Positions 27,245 to 37,506 of a stretch of 64,000 nucleotides of DNA are shown here, in pieces. The DNA is taken from assembly GCA_905250125.1 (NCBI GenBank), contig CAJNOL010000186.1, forward strand, positions 140,498-204,497. The letters run 5' to 3'. This stretch comes from Rotaria sordida (Eukaryota; Rotifera; Eurotatoria; Philodinida; Philodinidae). Positions within the stretch are counted from its first letter, which is position 1; the number at the start of each line of letters is the position of its first letter. A program made the position numbers and the translations under genes. The notes beneath the pieces are model-generated. The model saw nothing but the letters and a program-made list of their open reading frames with translations, had not been told where the DNA came from and ran no database searches.

Positions 27245-29290
27245 CAATAATATCGATGTGATTCGAAAATTAAAAGAATATCAACAGCAAGGTTATCTCA
27301 CTTCAACAGCATTATTTGTTACATTTGACGTGGCTGATTTATATACTATGATACCACGTGATAGTGCTATTGCTGCTTTAACTTTTCTACGGTTTTGGTG
27401 GATGCGACGAGACCCACAACGCTATTTTTCATTTTTTTTCTACTTAAAGATCTAACCTTTTCGGAACCATCTTTCCGCTAATCGTTAGTCTTCTAACGAT
27501 GCACAAGTGCCATATCAAATTTCTTACAAAAACCTTACCAGTAAGAAACTGAAATGTGGGTTCGCAAAGACCCTCTAACACCTTTGATGTTATACAGCTG
27601 TTTTTTTTATTCCTATTACATCTGCTCTCTACTGTCTTGAGAGTTTATTTATCTATAATTCGTTACTGCAACATTGCCAATAGTGAATCGTGTGTTTTTT
27701 ATCTTTGTCTGATGGATTTTCTTATATTTTGGTCGAGATACTTCTGCCATCGACTTTGGTCATGGTCATGGCAATCATACCTGAGTTTTTTCCACTGAAA
27801 ACAACTAGCCTGAAAACTTCAAAAGTTGTTCAAGCACAAAACTCTTAATATAAGTGGCTATATATGACGACATTCACTCTCCATACTATAGTCATATACA
27901 TTATTGTTCATCCGATAACTTTTTAAAGCAGTAATTTTATCATAATCCCTTCTCAAAAACTTTTTAAAAATGCAATCGTTCTCATACATTACAATCATAC
28001 TAAAGCATCCATGCTTCGATAAAAATTATAATATAAGCTTTAATTCATTATCATATCTAAAGCAAAATAGACAAAAAAAAATCAAATTCTCCTAAGTCAT
28101 TTACATGTGGGTCCCACTGGACCCACAAAATACCGTTTGTGTGATAAAATGAAAATACCGTCTGAGGGTTAAGACGGTTTTGTCAAAAAGATTCAATTAA
28201 TGGAAAAATTGGAAATCTCAAAATAGATACTATTATTCAATTAGCATGTGTTGTTTTAGATACAAATTTATTTGCTTATAAAGATAAATATTATCGACAA
28301 ATTAAAGATGGTGCTATGGATTCACTATTTACTAGGGTTTTAGCCAATATTTATATGTTAGAATGAAAACAAAAATTAATTCAACATCAAAATAGACGTC
28401 ATGAAATTTATAGCCGGTGAGTTTCAAATAATTATTTCTATATTCTTTTATACTGATACTTTATTAATATTTTATAGATATATTGGCAATGTATTTATGA
28501 CAACTAATTTATCAAAAGAAGAAATGCTAAAAGAACTTGAAGAAATAATGAAAACAGATCCAAACATTAAAACTACTATTACGATAAATCAATCATTAGA
28601 ATATCTTGATGCTAGTATTGAAAATAATAATGGAAACTTAAAAACAACTATTTATCATAAATCAGCTTGTGAACCCTATATTCTACCTTATAAATCTGAC
28701 CATCCACGATCTATTCATGCCAATATAATTTATACAATATTAGTTCGAGTAGCACGTATCTGTTCAACTGTGGAAGATTTTGATATGGAACTATTAAGTG
28801 TAAAAATGATATTATTTGTTAATGGTTATCCACCAAAATTTATACAACATCATTTAAAAAACTTCTTTGTTAAACATGATGCTATGAAGATATGGACTGA
28901 ACCAGACAATGCAACATATTAACAGCTACATAATGCATTACTTTACAAACCAACAAGAAGAGAAAGTAAAACAAAAGTCCAGGTGAATGGTCATTTGATT
29001 CAAAATAGAAAAAATTATGAACATGAAGATCAAATTTATCTCCATCATACATTTGAAAATGGACCATTATTAGATTTCAAAAAAGAATATCGTCAAATAT
29101 GGTAAAAATTCTATGTTTATCCAGGATCACGTTTCAAAAATACCCGAGTTATTCTTGGTGCAATATTAAATCGTACATTACAAACTCTTTTAATACACAA
29201 GAAGCCTAAACGTGATATGTCGACCAAGATACAGCCAACCACTGAAGCAGCTCATAGAACAATACAAGGACGATTCCATTAATGACACAA
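27245..29290 (+). mobile_element. Penelope-like retroelement (Athena type), 5'-truncated, broken
   Basis: Pieces of one Penelope-like reverse transcriptase appear in order: LFVTFDVADLYTMIPRD (27310-27362, motif A region), KIGNLKIDTIIQLACVV followed by YYRQIKDGAMDS and LANIYMLE (28200-28370), then after a 61-nt intron (28417-28477) the palm and thumb part with NVFMTTNLSKEEM, SLEYLDASIENN and PYKSDHPRSIHANIIY, and the C-terminal PGSRFKNTRVILGAILN. No GIY-YIG endonuclease follows, which fits the endonuclease-less PLEs that live at bdelloid telomeres. The copy is 5'-truncated against telomere-like C-rich repeats, split by an insertion at 27397-28173, and carries several further coding breaks, including loss of the catalytic YxDD motif. 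Host enzymes cannot be made from it; it is a relic. Confidence 0.85.
27389..28181. mobile_element. Short DNA element inserted in the Penelope-like element
   Basis: The 8-bp sequence ACGGTTTT occurs at 27389-27396 and at 28174-28181, and removing 27397-28173 plus one copy gives the uninterrupted host reading ...LTFLRFCQKDSINGKIGN. This is a clean insertion with an 8-bp target duplication. The right end (GTACC-rich, ending ACCGTCTGAGGGTTAAG) and an internal palindrome GTGGGTCCCACTGGACCCAC look like parts of a piggyBac-like MITE, but piggyBac duplicates TTAA, and the two ends show no obvious inverted match, so the class is unsettled. No coding capacity. Confidence 0.65.
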
Positions 29291-30209
29291 ATGTTTTCTG
29301 TTGATTGAAAAATCTAAAGATTTTTTTCTGTTTTTGTTTTCGTTGTCTATCTATGATACTTCTTTACTACACAGATCCGGTTTGCTGTTACACATTGTTA
29401 TTTCCATAGTTTTTTTTTCTGTTAAATATGTGAAATGTTTCATACACTATACTTTCTTGTATTTGTCATTATTCAAACTCTGATATTAGACTATGCAACA
29501 TATTAATTCTTATTTCATTACAATTAATGTTCATTCTTTTATTACATCTTTATTACTTTCTTTCATAATTATTCATTTTGAATTTACAAGTATTTCATTT
29601 ATATTTTGTCTTCTAGATATATACTTACCAGTACAATGTCTACAAACAATAACGCTTTCAGCGTAGCAGCAACAATCCAGCAAACGATGTAAGTATTTCA
29701 TAATCCTCACAAAAAAAGCATGCAAATCTCTAACCTAACCTTATTTTTCCATTACCATTTGTTAAGAACTTTTTATGTTCATTATCTGTTTGGAAGTTTT
29801 CGCATAAAACTTCCATCGATAATATTACATAGTAGAAGATTTATACTATACTAACAAGCAATTGATCAGTGATCATCTAAGCGGTAATCGAAACACGTGT
29901 CTTGCTAGCTTATTGACTCTTTTGAGTGATTCTTCTAATAATTCAATCGATACAAATTTATACAGTCATTGATTGTTGGAAAATCTCTTCAAAACATTTT
30001 GTTGGGTACTTGGTTTATGTAAGGTACCCGATAATATATCAATGTGAGTGTTATCAGCTTAGAAGTTTTCCTCAGAGAGTTATTATCCATAACATATCAT
30101 AATCAAAAAGCAATTGATGAGTTTAATTTCAGCACTCATCGAAACCGGTCTTGCTAGTTATTGATTATACTCTAACATAAAAACACGCTCAAGCACCCAC
30201 CACACCCTT
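29291..30209. repeat. Intergenic with a two-copy 230-bp direct repeat
   Basis: Segments near 29795-29930 and 30058-30165 share the order GGAAGTTTTC..., AAGCAATTGAT(C/G)AGT..., ATCGAAAC and GTCTTGCTAG, in the same orientation, about 240 bp apart. A short coding-like start, MSTNNNAFSVAATIQQTM with a following GTAAGT donor, lies at 29637-29690, but I found no exon to join it to. Confidence 0.4.
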
Positions 30210-30398
30210 ATGTTCAATTGTCATCCGTTGAATGAACAAATTGTTGCTACAATCTGGTGCTACATGGGTGATGTGAATTCAACCTTACGACTGTACGATG
30301 AAGCATTGTTCTCTTACGAAGCAGGTTTGGATATACAAAAGAAGTATCTATCACCTGAGGATATGCAAGTATTTCGAACACTCGAACGTATATCATAG
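30210..30398 (+). pseudogene. TPR fragment, kinesin-light-chain-like
   Basis: The 62-residue frame contains a tetratricopeptide pattern, IVATIWCYMGDVNSTLRLYD then EALFSYEAGLDIQKKYLSPE, which matches the bdelloid KLC-type TPR repeat (ATxYxxxGDVYxxxxxYDxALxxYExALxIQxKxLPP). Only about one and a half repeats exist, and there is no start or splice context, so it is most likely a relic of a larger TPR gene such as the one at 53820-54509. Confidence 0.5.
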
Positions 30399-31009
30399 AT
30401 TGAACAGCTCGCTCCTAATGTCTGACACAAGTGACTACTTTTTCTCGATTATATAAAATGTCTTTGTTTTAATAAAGAATGGACTATCAAGTGTAACACT
30501 CTTATTGATTCAAGGTATCGCTAACAACCAAGTAGAAGAAAAAACTAAAAATCAGGAGATATCAGAAGAAAATGTTGAAAATCAGCTCCTTAAATCAGAA
30601 GATTTTTCATCGGGAGAAAAGTCCAAAAATCAAGAGCCTTCTGGTCAAATCAGGAGATTTGGAAACCCTGTTTCTTTCAATGCACATTTAAATAACTATT
30701 CTGCAACTTACATCAGTCAAGTTCCATGCATCTTCGATATTCGTTAATGGAATGGATTATTCATTTACATCTAATACTTTATTTTATCTGTTAGCGCAAA
30801 AATATTCGATATGTAAAAAGGATTATGGATGGTGCGGAAAAATACATCACCAAAAAAAAGCAATGGCGCACGTGTTGTTAGAGGGAAGGTCATTATATGA
30901 TACGATAGCGAAGAACGAACAAAAAAAATGTTTTTTTTTCTATCAAGATGCGACATTTTTTCTTGCTTTATAACGACAACATGTGTGTTACTGCATTTAT
31001 ATATATGGC

Positions 31010-31921
31010 ATGTCGTTAAAAACAGGGCTGCAACGTATTGTTCTGGTTACTGGTGCCAACAAAGGACTTGGCTTTGAAGTTGTAAAGAAACTTGCTCAAA
31101 AATCGTCATCTAACACCAATCCTATTATTTTTCTTGGTAGTCGTGATTTAAAACGTGGTCAAGAAGCACTTCATCAATTAGGCTCTCCACCAAACGTACA
31201 TCTTCTACAATTGGATACATCGTCAGAGAAAAGTGTCACTCATGCTATCAATGAGTTTAAACAAAAGACTAACGATCAATTAGATGTAATTATTAACAAT
31301 GCTGGGATTTTACCAAAAGATGATAGTGTTCAGGCTGCTCGAGAAACGCTAGCTACTAATTATTATGGAATTAAAATAGTCAATGAACATTTAATTCCTC
31401 TTTTACGTGACAATGGTCGTGTGGTCAATGTCGCCAGTCAAATAGGTTCAATTATATTAATGTGTATGTCGAAAGATCTTCAAAATAAGTACACATCCTC
31501 AACATTAACCACAAAACAACTTGATCGACTTGTTGAAGATTTTCTTTCAGCACTCGAATTTAACAATCTTAAAAAAGCTGGATATCCTGATGATTTACAC
31601 TATCTGGCGTATGGTATCTCTAAGGCGGCTTTGATCGCTCTCACTCGAGTTCAAGCACGCCAGTATTCTGATGGTAAAAACATATTCATGTATTCTGTAT
31701 GTCCAGGTTTTTGCAACACTGATATTAATAAGCATGCTCCAGGAACTCGTTCACCAGAACTCGGTGCTGATTCCATCTTATATGCTGTGAACACTCCCAA
31801 TGATAAGCTTGAGAATGGTGCGTTCTACTTTGATGGTAAAAAATTACCAGAAATCTGCGTAAACAAAGCCAAAATTGAAGGACTCATTAAACTAACGGAA
31901 TATTTGAGAGCCTCAACATAA
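31010..31921 (+). CDS. Carbonyl-reductase-like short-chain dehydrogenase, 303 aa
   Basis: A single-exon SDR of classical type, closest in layout to CBR1 (human 277 aa). The cofactor motif TGANKGLG lies at residues 14-21, NNAG near residue 100, the catalytic serine region is VVNVASQIGS, and the YxxxK pair is in AYGISKAALIALTRV, so the NADP(H)-binding and catalytic residues are present. The segment after the serine strand (KDLQNKYTSSTLTTKQLDRL) and the later CPGFCNTDI are also CBR1-like. Expected role: NADPH-dependent reduction of carbonyl compounds in the cytosol. I chose the ATG at 31010 because the conserved strand begins ten residues later; the upstream ATG at 30983 adds nine non-conserved residues. 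The gene lacks introns and is less AT-rich than its neighbours, which suggests retroposition or transfer. Confidence 0.9.
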   Translation: MSLKTGLQRIVLVTGANKGLGFEVVKKLAQKSSSNTNPIIFLGSRDLKRGQEALHQLGSPPNVHLLQLDTSSEKSVTHAINEFKQKTNDQLDVIINNAGILPKDDSVQAARETLATNYYGIKIVNEHLIPLLRDNGRVVNVASQIGSIILMCMSKDLQNKYTSSTLTTKQLDRLVEDFLSALEFNNLKKAGYPDDLHYLAYGISKAALIALTRVQARQYSDGKNIFMYSVCPGFCNTDINKHAPGTRSPELGADSILYAVNTPNDKLENGAFYFDGKKLPEICVNKAKIEGLIKLTEYLRAST

Positions 31922-32564
31922 ATGGAATTATTTATCTTTTTAGTTGTTGATCAAAAGTAGTACAGTGTAAACATCACATACCTCTAATGTAATTCTTATT
32001 TCATTAATAATCATTCCATTCGACGATAAAAAAATAATTCTTACATGTTGATTAATACTTCAGAGAAATATTTTGTATGGAGATTTATTTATTGAATAAA
32101 GTAAAAAGAGAACGATCAAACTAAAGAAATAATATTTGGTAATTAACAAATGATAGGTTAATTAGTCTCCGATGATTATTTTCAGTTGTTTTTCTTAAAC
32201 GAATTCCTATTATTTCAGAGAAAAAAAGCACTCGAAATAACGACCTTTGATCCATACAGATCTTATCAATACTGGTTTCTTCTTGATTTCATAATAATCA
32301 GATTTCAAATATTGAGATTTTATTAGAAGAGGAAAAGCAGACTTCTGTACTTCCAGAGTGCAAAGAAGTAAGTTTTTCTCTAAGAAATCTTTTATACGGT
32401 AAAATCAATTTCAAACCAAGTATTTAAAAAATCATACAATACCATCAAATAGCCTCTTTCTCCAAGTCTCAATTACTATCGAGAATACTCGATTGTTCCA
32501 TTAGGTTTTACATCGCGATTTAACAAGTTTTGATCCACTTCATATTTATTTTACGAGCAGATTA
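31922..32564. other. Intergenic, SDR 3' UTR
   Basis: AT-rich, with a likely AATAAA at about 32094. No gene, RNA or repeat recognised before the telomere-like tract. Confidence 0.45.
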
Positions 32565-32713
32565 TGCGTGTGAGTATGGGTGTGGGCAAGGGTATGGATA
32601 TGGGTATGAGTGTGATTTAAGAGACCCCACACCCATACCCTCACCCACCCACCCACACCCACACCCACACCCACCCACACCCACACCCACACCCACACCC
32701 ACACCCACACCCC
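32565..32713. repeat. Telomere-like tract, head-to-head, long C-rich arm
   Basis: A degenerate G-rich part (32570-32612, units such as GGGTGTGGGCAAGGGTATGG) is followed by about 90 bp of CCCACA/CCCAC repeats (32624-32713). This is the longest telomere-like run in the window. It ends 25-30 bp before the left end of the adjacent DNA transposon. Confidence 0.8.
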
Positions 32714-32735
32714 TAAGCTCTAAATGGTTACATAG

Positions 32736-35700
32736 AAGTACTATCGGAATTTTTAAAAAAGGCTTATAACTTTTGAATGGAAGGTCATAGCGACTTATGG
32801 TTTTCAGCGTTCAATAGATGACAGTCGGGGGGGACATATCAATGTGTGAAAATGGTCTTCGGAAGTACTTTTTCAGGCCAGTCTTAGTCGACGAACTTAA
32901 TGACAAATTGGCGAATATCTTGAGGGAATTTTTCCACTAAGTTTGCATCCCAGCACGTCCTCTCCACATTCATGCCTAAGCAATTTTGGGATTTCGCTCC
33001 CTTGAAACACTAGAGGTCGTTTAAGAGTGCAACTATATGTAAGACACTTTTCGCTGAAAAGCGAAAAAATATTTAGAATATAGATTTTTTGACTATGCTA
33101 ATCAACATGAAAGGGTTTAGTTTCTTTAAAATCGAGGACTTAAAATGCTTGATCTCTCTCTATGCATGAGTATGCCAGCGTGTAACGCCAGGATGAAAAA
33201 AAAAGAAAGGAAGAAAAGATATATATATACGTAATAATTCTCTTGGTTATTTGTCTTTCGTTTTTTTCGAAATATATACAGTATTTGTTTTAGATAACTT
33301 CTTTATTCATAATGCCGAAAGGCCATGAATTTTCGCAAGAAGTAAAACAATTAATGTTTCACATTATTAATTTTGTTGAAAGCGAGAAAAATGGTCTAGT
33401 CATTCCTCTCTACAATGTGAACGATCGTCTTGTTAAAATGTTAAATATTTCTGGAAGACCTGTCCACAGATTAAAGCATGAATTACAGCACTTAAGACAG
33501 AAAACAATAATGGAACAACCACAACAGCAATAGCAACAGACAGAAGAGAAAGGGGAAGCAGACACAAATGTTACAGACTTTCGTAGTCGCACCATATCAT
33601 TAGTGACACCCAAACATCGTGAATCTTCAACATCTATTCCACCAGCTAAAATTCTTTGTCGTCGGCATACTGTCTCTTCTGCCTCTTCATCAACAAGTCA
33701 GATCGATCTTCTTATTCCTCAAGCATTACCTCCTCAGAAGAAAAGTAAGAGATTTATTCTTTCGTTCAAACAGCAAGAAAGTCAGTTCTTTACTTTTTAG
33801 TGCATTTTGGACATCGAAACATCATTTTATTAGAGCAAGGAAAAGATTTATTTAGGCTTGAATTTCATAAATTAATTCAAGAAAAAGTGTATCCAACCTC
33901 TGACAAATTTTTGAAAAGATTGAAGGAACAATATGAAGATTTTCCTATTCGTTCGACAAGCACGTTACGCAAAAAAAATGAGAAATGTAAGTGAAATGTT
34001 TGGTCTAACATAGACAAGAAGAAACAAAAAACATCAACACGCTTTTTTTCATTTATTAGCTTAGTTCCATCTATCAACGAACATCAATGATAAAAGTTGC
34101 GTTAGATTCACAGGCTTTCGTAGCAGCAAGAGCAAAGTATTTCCAGACTCTTGAAGAACTAAGAGAAACAAACGTTCATTTGTATTATCACGATGAAACG
34201 TGGTTGAATCTTCGAGAGATTAAAAGATCAATTTGAACTCTAGAGGACAAAGGAGAAATAAAAAAAGGCGGAGGAAAAGGTAAGCCATGACGTTATTCGT
34301 AAATCGTCCTCTCACATAACATTATTTCTCTCGTTTATAGGATCTCGTTTGGCAGTATCAGCACTAATAAATATCAAGGATTATCGTATTCCATCAGTTG
34401 ATATTTGGGCGTGCATTGAAGAGCATCACATGGATTCAACACATTTTCTCTCGTGGTTAGATTCAATTTGTGCAACATTAAGAGAGGAGATTGGTGAGTT
34501 GATGCATTCTGAGTCGAATTTTCCATGAATGATTTCTTACACTTTCTTCATAGGTGAAAAGAAAGAATTGCTATTTGTCTGAATAATGCAACTTGGCACA
34601 ATAAACTCACGGAAGAATCAGTCATTCCAAAACGTGCTTCAACAAAAGGAGAAATTCAAAAATAGCTTAAAGATCGAAAAATTAATTTTCCAAAAAAGTT
34701 TGTTAAAGCTCAATTATTACAACTGGTGTGTGCAAATTGTCCACCAAAAGAATATATTGTAAGTCAGTTTTTTAAGACTTATTTTGAGTTTTGCAGACCC
34801 TGCTTTTTCTCTTCGCTTTGTTGAATAGAGTGATCGTATTGCAGAGAAATGTGCTGTAGAAATCTTTCGTCTTCCTAAACTATACTGTAGCCTTAATCCA
34901 ATCGAACTGTCATGGAATAATCTCAAATAGTTTGTTTGTGACCAAAACACAACATTTCATCAGAATGATGTAAAACAATTGATTGAGCAGTTTATGGTGG
35001 CGATGAACGACAAACGTACAAGTTCATATTTTCATCATATTCGTGGAGTTGAAGAAATGTTGAAAGCAGCAGATGCAATTATGAAATAAGAAATCGACCC
35101 TCATATACAATCTGACAGTGAAGAAACAGATTCTGATGATGATCAGGAAAATATGGAATAGCAATTATTTTTGTATTCGAAAATTTTTTTAACCCTTTTT
35201 ATTTTGTGAGTGAGCAACGCAAGTTCTGTTATCATAATAGACCGATGAAAAACTGAAAGAAAATAGAATCAAGCAAATTATAAGAGAAACAGATTTTCTT
35301 TTTCAAAGGAACTCGAAAATAAGCATTATTGTGTGCTTACGCTCATGAGCTCAACACAAAATTACAATATAATACCAAAATAAATCCTTTCATGTTGATT
35401 AGCGTTGTCAAAAAATCTATATTCTAAATATTTTTTCGCTTTTCAGCGAAAAGTGTCTTACATATAGTTGCACTCTTAAACGACCTCTAGTGTTTCAAGG
35501 GAGCGAAATTCCAAAATTGCTTAGGTATGAATGTGGAGAGGGCATGCTGGGATGCAAACTTAGTGAAAAAAATTCCCTCAAAAGATTCGCCAATTTGCCA
35601 TTAAGTTCGTCGACTAAGACTGGCCTGAAAAAGTACTTCTGAAGACCATTTTCACACATTGATATGCCCCCCTCCCGACTGTCATCTATTGAACGTTGAA

Positions 35701-35783
35701 AACCGTAAGTCGCTATGACCTTCCATTCAAAAGTTATAAGCCTTTTTTCCACCTACCTTTTTTAAAAATTCCGATAATAGTAT
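32736..35783 (+). mobile_element. IS630/Tc1/mariner-class DNA transposon with long TIRs, inactive
   Basis: Inverted ends of about 360-390 bp (32736-33118 and 35390-35783) match nearly along their length; for example ACACTTTTCGCTGAAAAGCG near 33045 pairs with the same palindromic phrase near 35440. The right end has a roughly 12-bp extra segment (ACCTACC-rich). Between them a plus-strand transposase is recognisable from 33312 to about 35160: an N-terminal helix-turn-helix-like part starting MPKGHEFSQEVKQ, then the DDE core with YYHDETWLN (first D), a second-D block like LDNATWH visible in broken frame near 34585, and LYCSLNPIELSWNN (E). Small introns with GT-AG ends separate the parts (near 34280-34340, 34492-34552 and 34758-34828). 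Several in-frame stops and frame changes make it non-functional. Confidence 0.85.
33312..35160 (+). pseudogene. Transposase of the 3-kb element, broken
   Basis: Fragments in order: 33312-33530 (N terminus, then a Gln run ending at TAG), 33603-33790 (Ser/Pro linker), 33800-33994 (QEKVYPTSDKFLKRL), 34090-34280 (FVAARAKYFQTLEELRETN and YYHDETWLN; a TGA replaces a Trp codon in KRSI-TLED), 34341-34491 (GSRLAVSALINIKDYR, DIWACIEEHHMDSTHF), a frame-changed stretch at 34553-34757, then 34829-35088 (DRIAEKCAVEIFRLPKLYCS, NPIELSWNN). The order and spacing of the D, D and E blocks fit the IS630/Tc1/mariner fold. At least three stops and one frame change are seen, so no transposase can be made. Confidence 0.75.
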
Positions 35784-37054
35784 CTCCGAAATAGAGTTTT
35801 ATATGTTTAGCAGGTTACTTTTTCTAGAGTGTAGAAGGAATAAATATCTTATTTCAATTGACACATCAAATCACATTCAAACAGTCTTCTAAAACAATAT
35901 CAAGTCATTACAGATATGTTGCAAGAAGAAAAGCCTGTGACAAGATTAAGCGGATAATATATGTCACCAGAAAGAGCTGCTAAAAAGTCGTCCGAACAGA
36001 TCATTTCAGATCCATCACTATCGAGTCTAGACTGAATGAAAGAAAAATCATTCGAATAAATCTTACTCTTGTTCGCCATTTTCCTATGAACGTGAATACT
36101 CATTTTCGAAATATTAGATATAGATTTGATTCAGTGAATTCATATTGTACCATTTTATGTTACTTTTGATCTAATCAATAAGTTATACTCGTTTTTACTA
36201 GCGTGAATACTACAATCTTTCAACAACTCAATAGAAGTCAACGTCTGGTAGCAAGAGAAAAATATACATGATGCACACGATTATAGCACTTTCTCTTTCT
36301 TTTTTTTTGTGCACTTCTCAAATAATACAAATAATGAAAAGAATTCGTCATTCTTGCAATGTGCGACAGCAAATAAAAAAGAAAGAGAAAGTATCATATG
36401 TATGTGTCGTGTGTGTTTGCGCTTTCTGGTGGCATTGACTTCTGGGGAATAGTTAGCAACTCACTTTATTTTAATATTTGTTGCCTCTTCAACGTATTTC
36501 AGCAGTCAGGAGTTGTGCTCAAGCTTGCGAATCGACAAATTTCTCCTACAGGTGAGAGCTATATCCTCTTTCAGTTGAAAAATATTCATTGACTTCCCCA
36601 CGAATTTTATGTGAATTTTCATTTCTAAGTAGCTTCACAGTATAGAATTACAAAAGCAGCATACTAAAATTTAAGTTTCACATAAATTCATCGACATATG
36701 CTTTATCACTTTATCTAACATTATATATACACATCATACACTGTCAATAGATGATTAACAATTGAATATATTCTCTGGTAAGATGTTCAATTGGTGCATG
36801 ATTAGTTTATTGTTTTTCAATTAGTTGATTCTTGCACATACGACATAAATGATCATTACGATCAAGTCGAATATGAGAAGTACTATCAATTGAATCAATA
36901 GTCGTGATTGAATGATGAAGAATAAAATCTGTTTCCAGCATGTTAACTAAAAACAGCACACAAAAGAAAAAACTTTTAAACAGTGCCAATTTATTATTTT
37001 TTTCTGTAGATAAATTTTTACATCTTATCCAAATTCAGTCTTTCACTACCATTA
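35784..37054. other. Intergenic, upstream of the auxilin-like gene
   Basis: AT-rich. A possible non-coding 5' exon of the auxilin-like gene may end at the CTACAG/GTGAGAG donor at about 36551. Minus-strand frames at 35900-36103 and 36807-36989 are short. The latter begins MALFKSFFFCVLFLVNML, which could be a signal peptide, and has one CRMC pair, but nothing else supports a gene. Confidence 0.35.
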
Positions 37055-37474
37055 ATGGAAGAAAAACAAAATAAAGAACAAACAATTATTGGCACTCTTC
37101 TGGAGATTGAAGAAAATAATTCAAATAATGTATTCATATTTGAAAGATCAATGTCATCTGATAAACAACAACATGAATTTAATTCAAGTATCAATTCCGA
37201 AACAAATCTTCTTGATGATAATTTTGATTTACATAAACTTGCTTTACAGAGAAATGTATCACAAATGCTTTTACCGACACCTATAATAGCAACAACAATT
37301 GCTAACACAAAACAGAACGCGTCAAGTAAGACTTTTTTTTGATAGATGTCATTCATTTCTATTGCTCGAAATTTTCCATTCTACTCATTCACCATTTTCT
37401 TTCTATTTCTCTCGATTGAATATATATAGGCATAAGATAGAGAGATAATTGTCCCACTTCGGTGGGACATATAA

Positions 37475-37506
<32 letters not shown>

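Noticed and set aside
32530-32769. 79-codon frame with PTPTPTP and HPHPHP runs
   Set aside because: It is a translation of the telomere-like repeat tract.
36807-36989. Small secreted protein beginning MALFKSFFFCVLFLVNML
   Set aside because: Hydrophobic start is suggestive, but there is no family match, no splice context and AT-rich DNA yields such runs by chance; kept only as a note.
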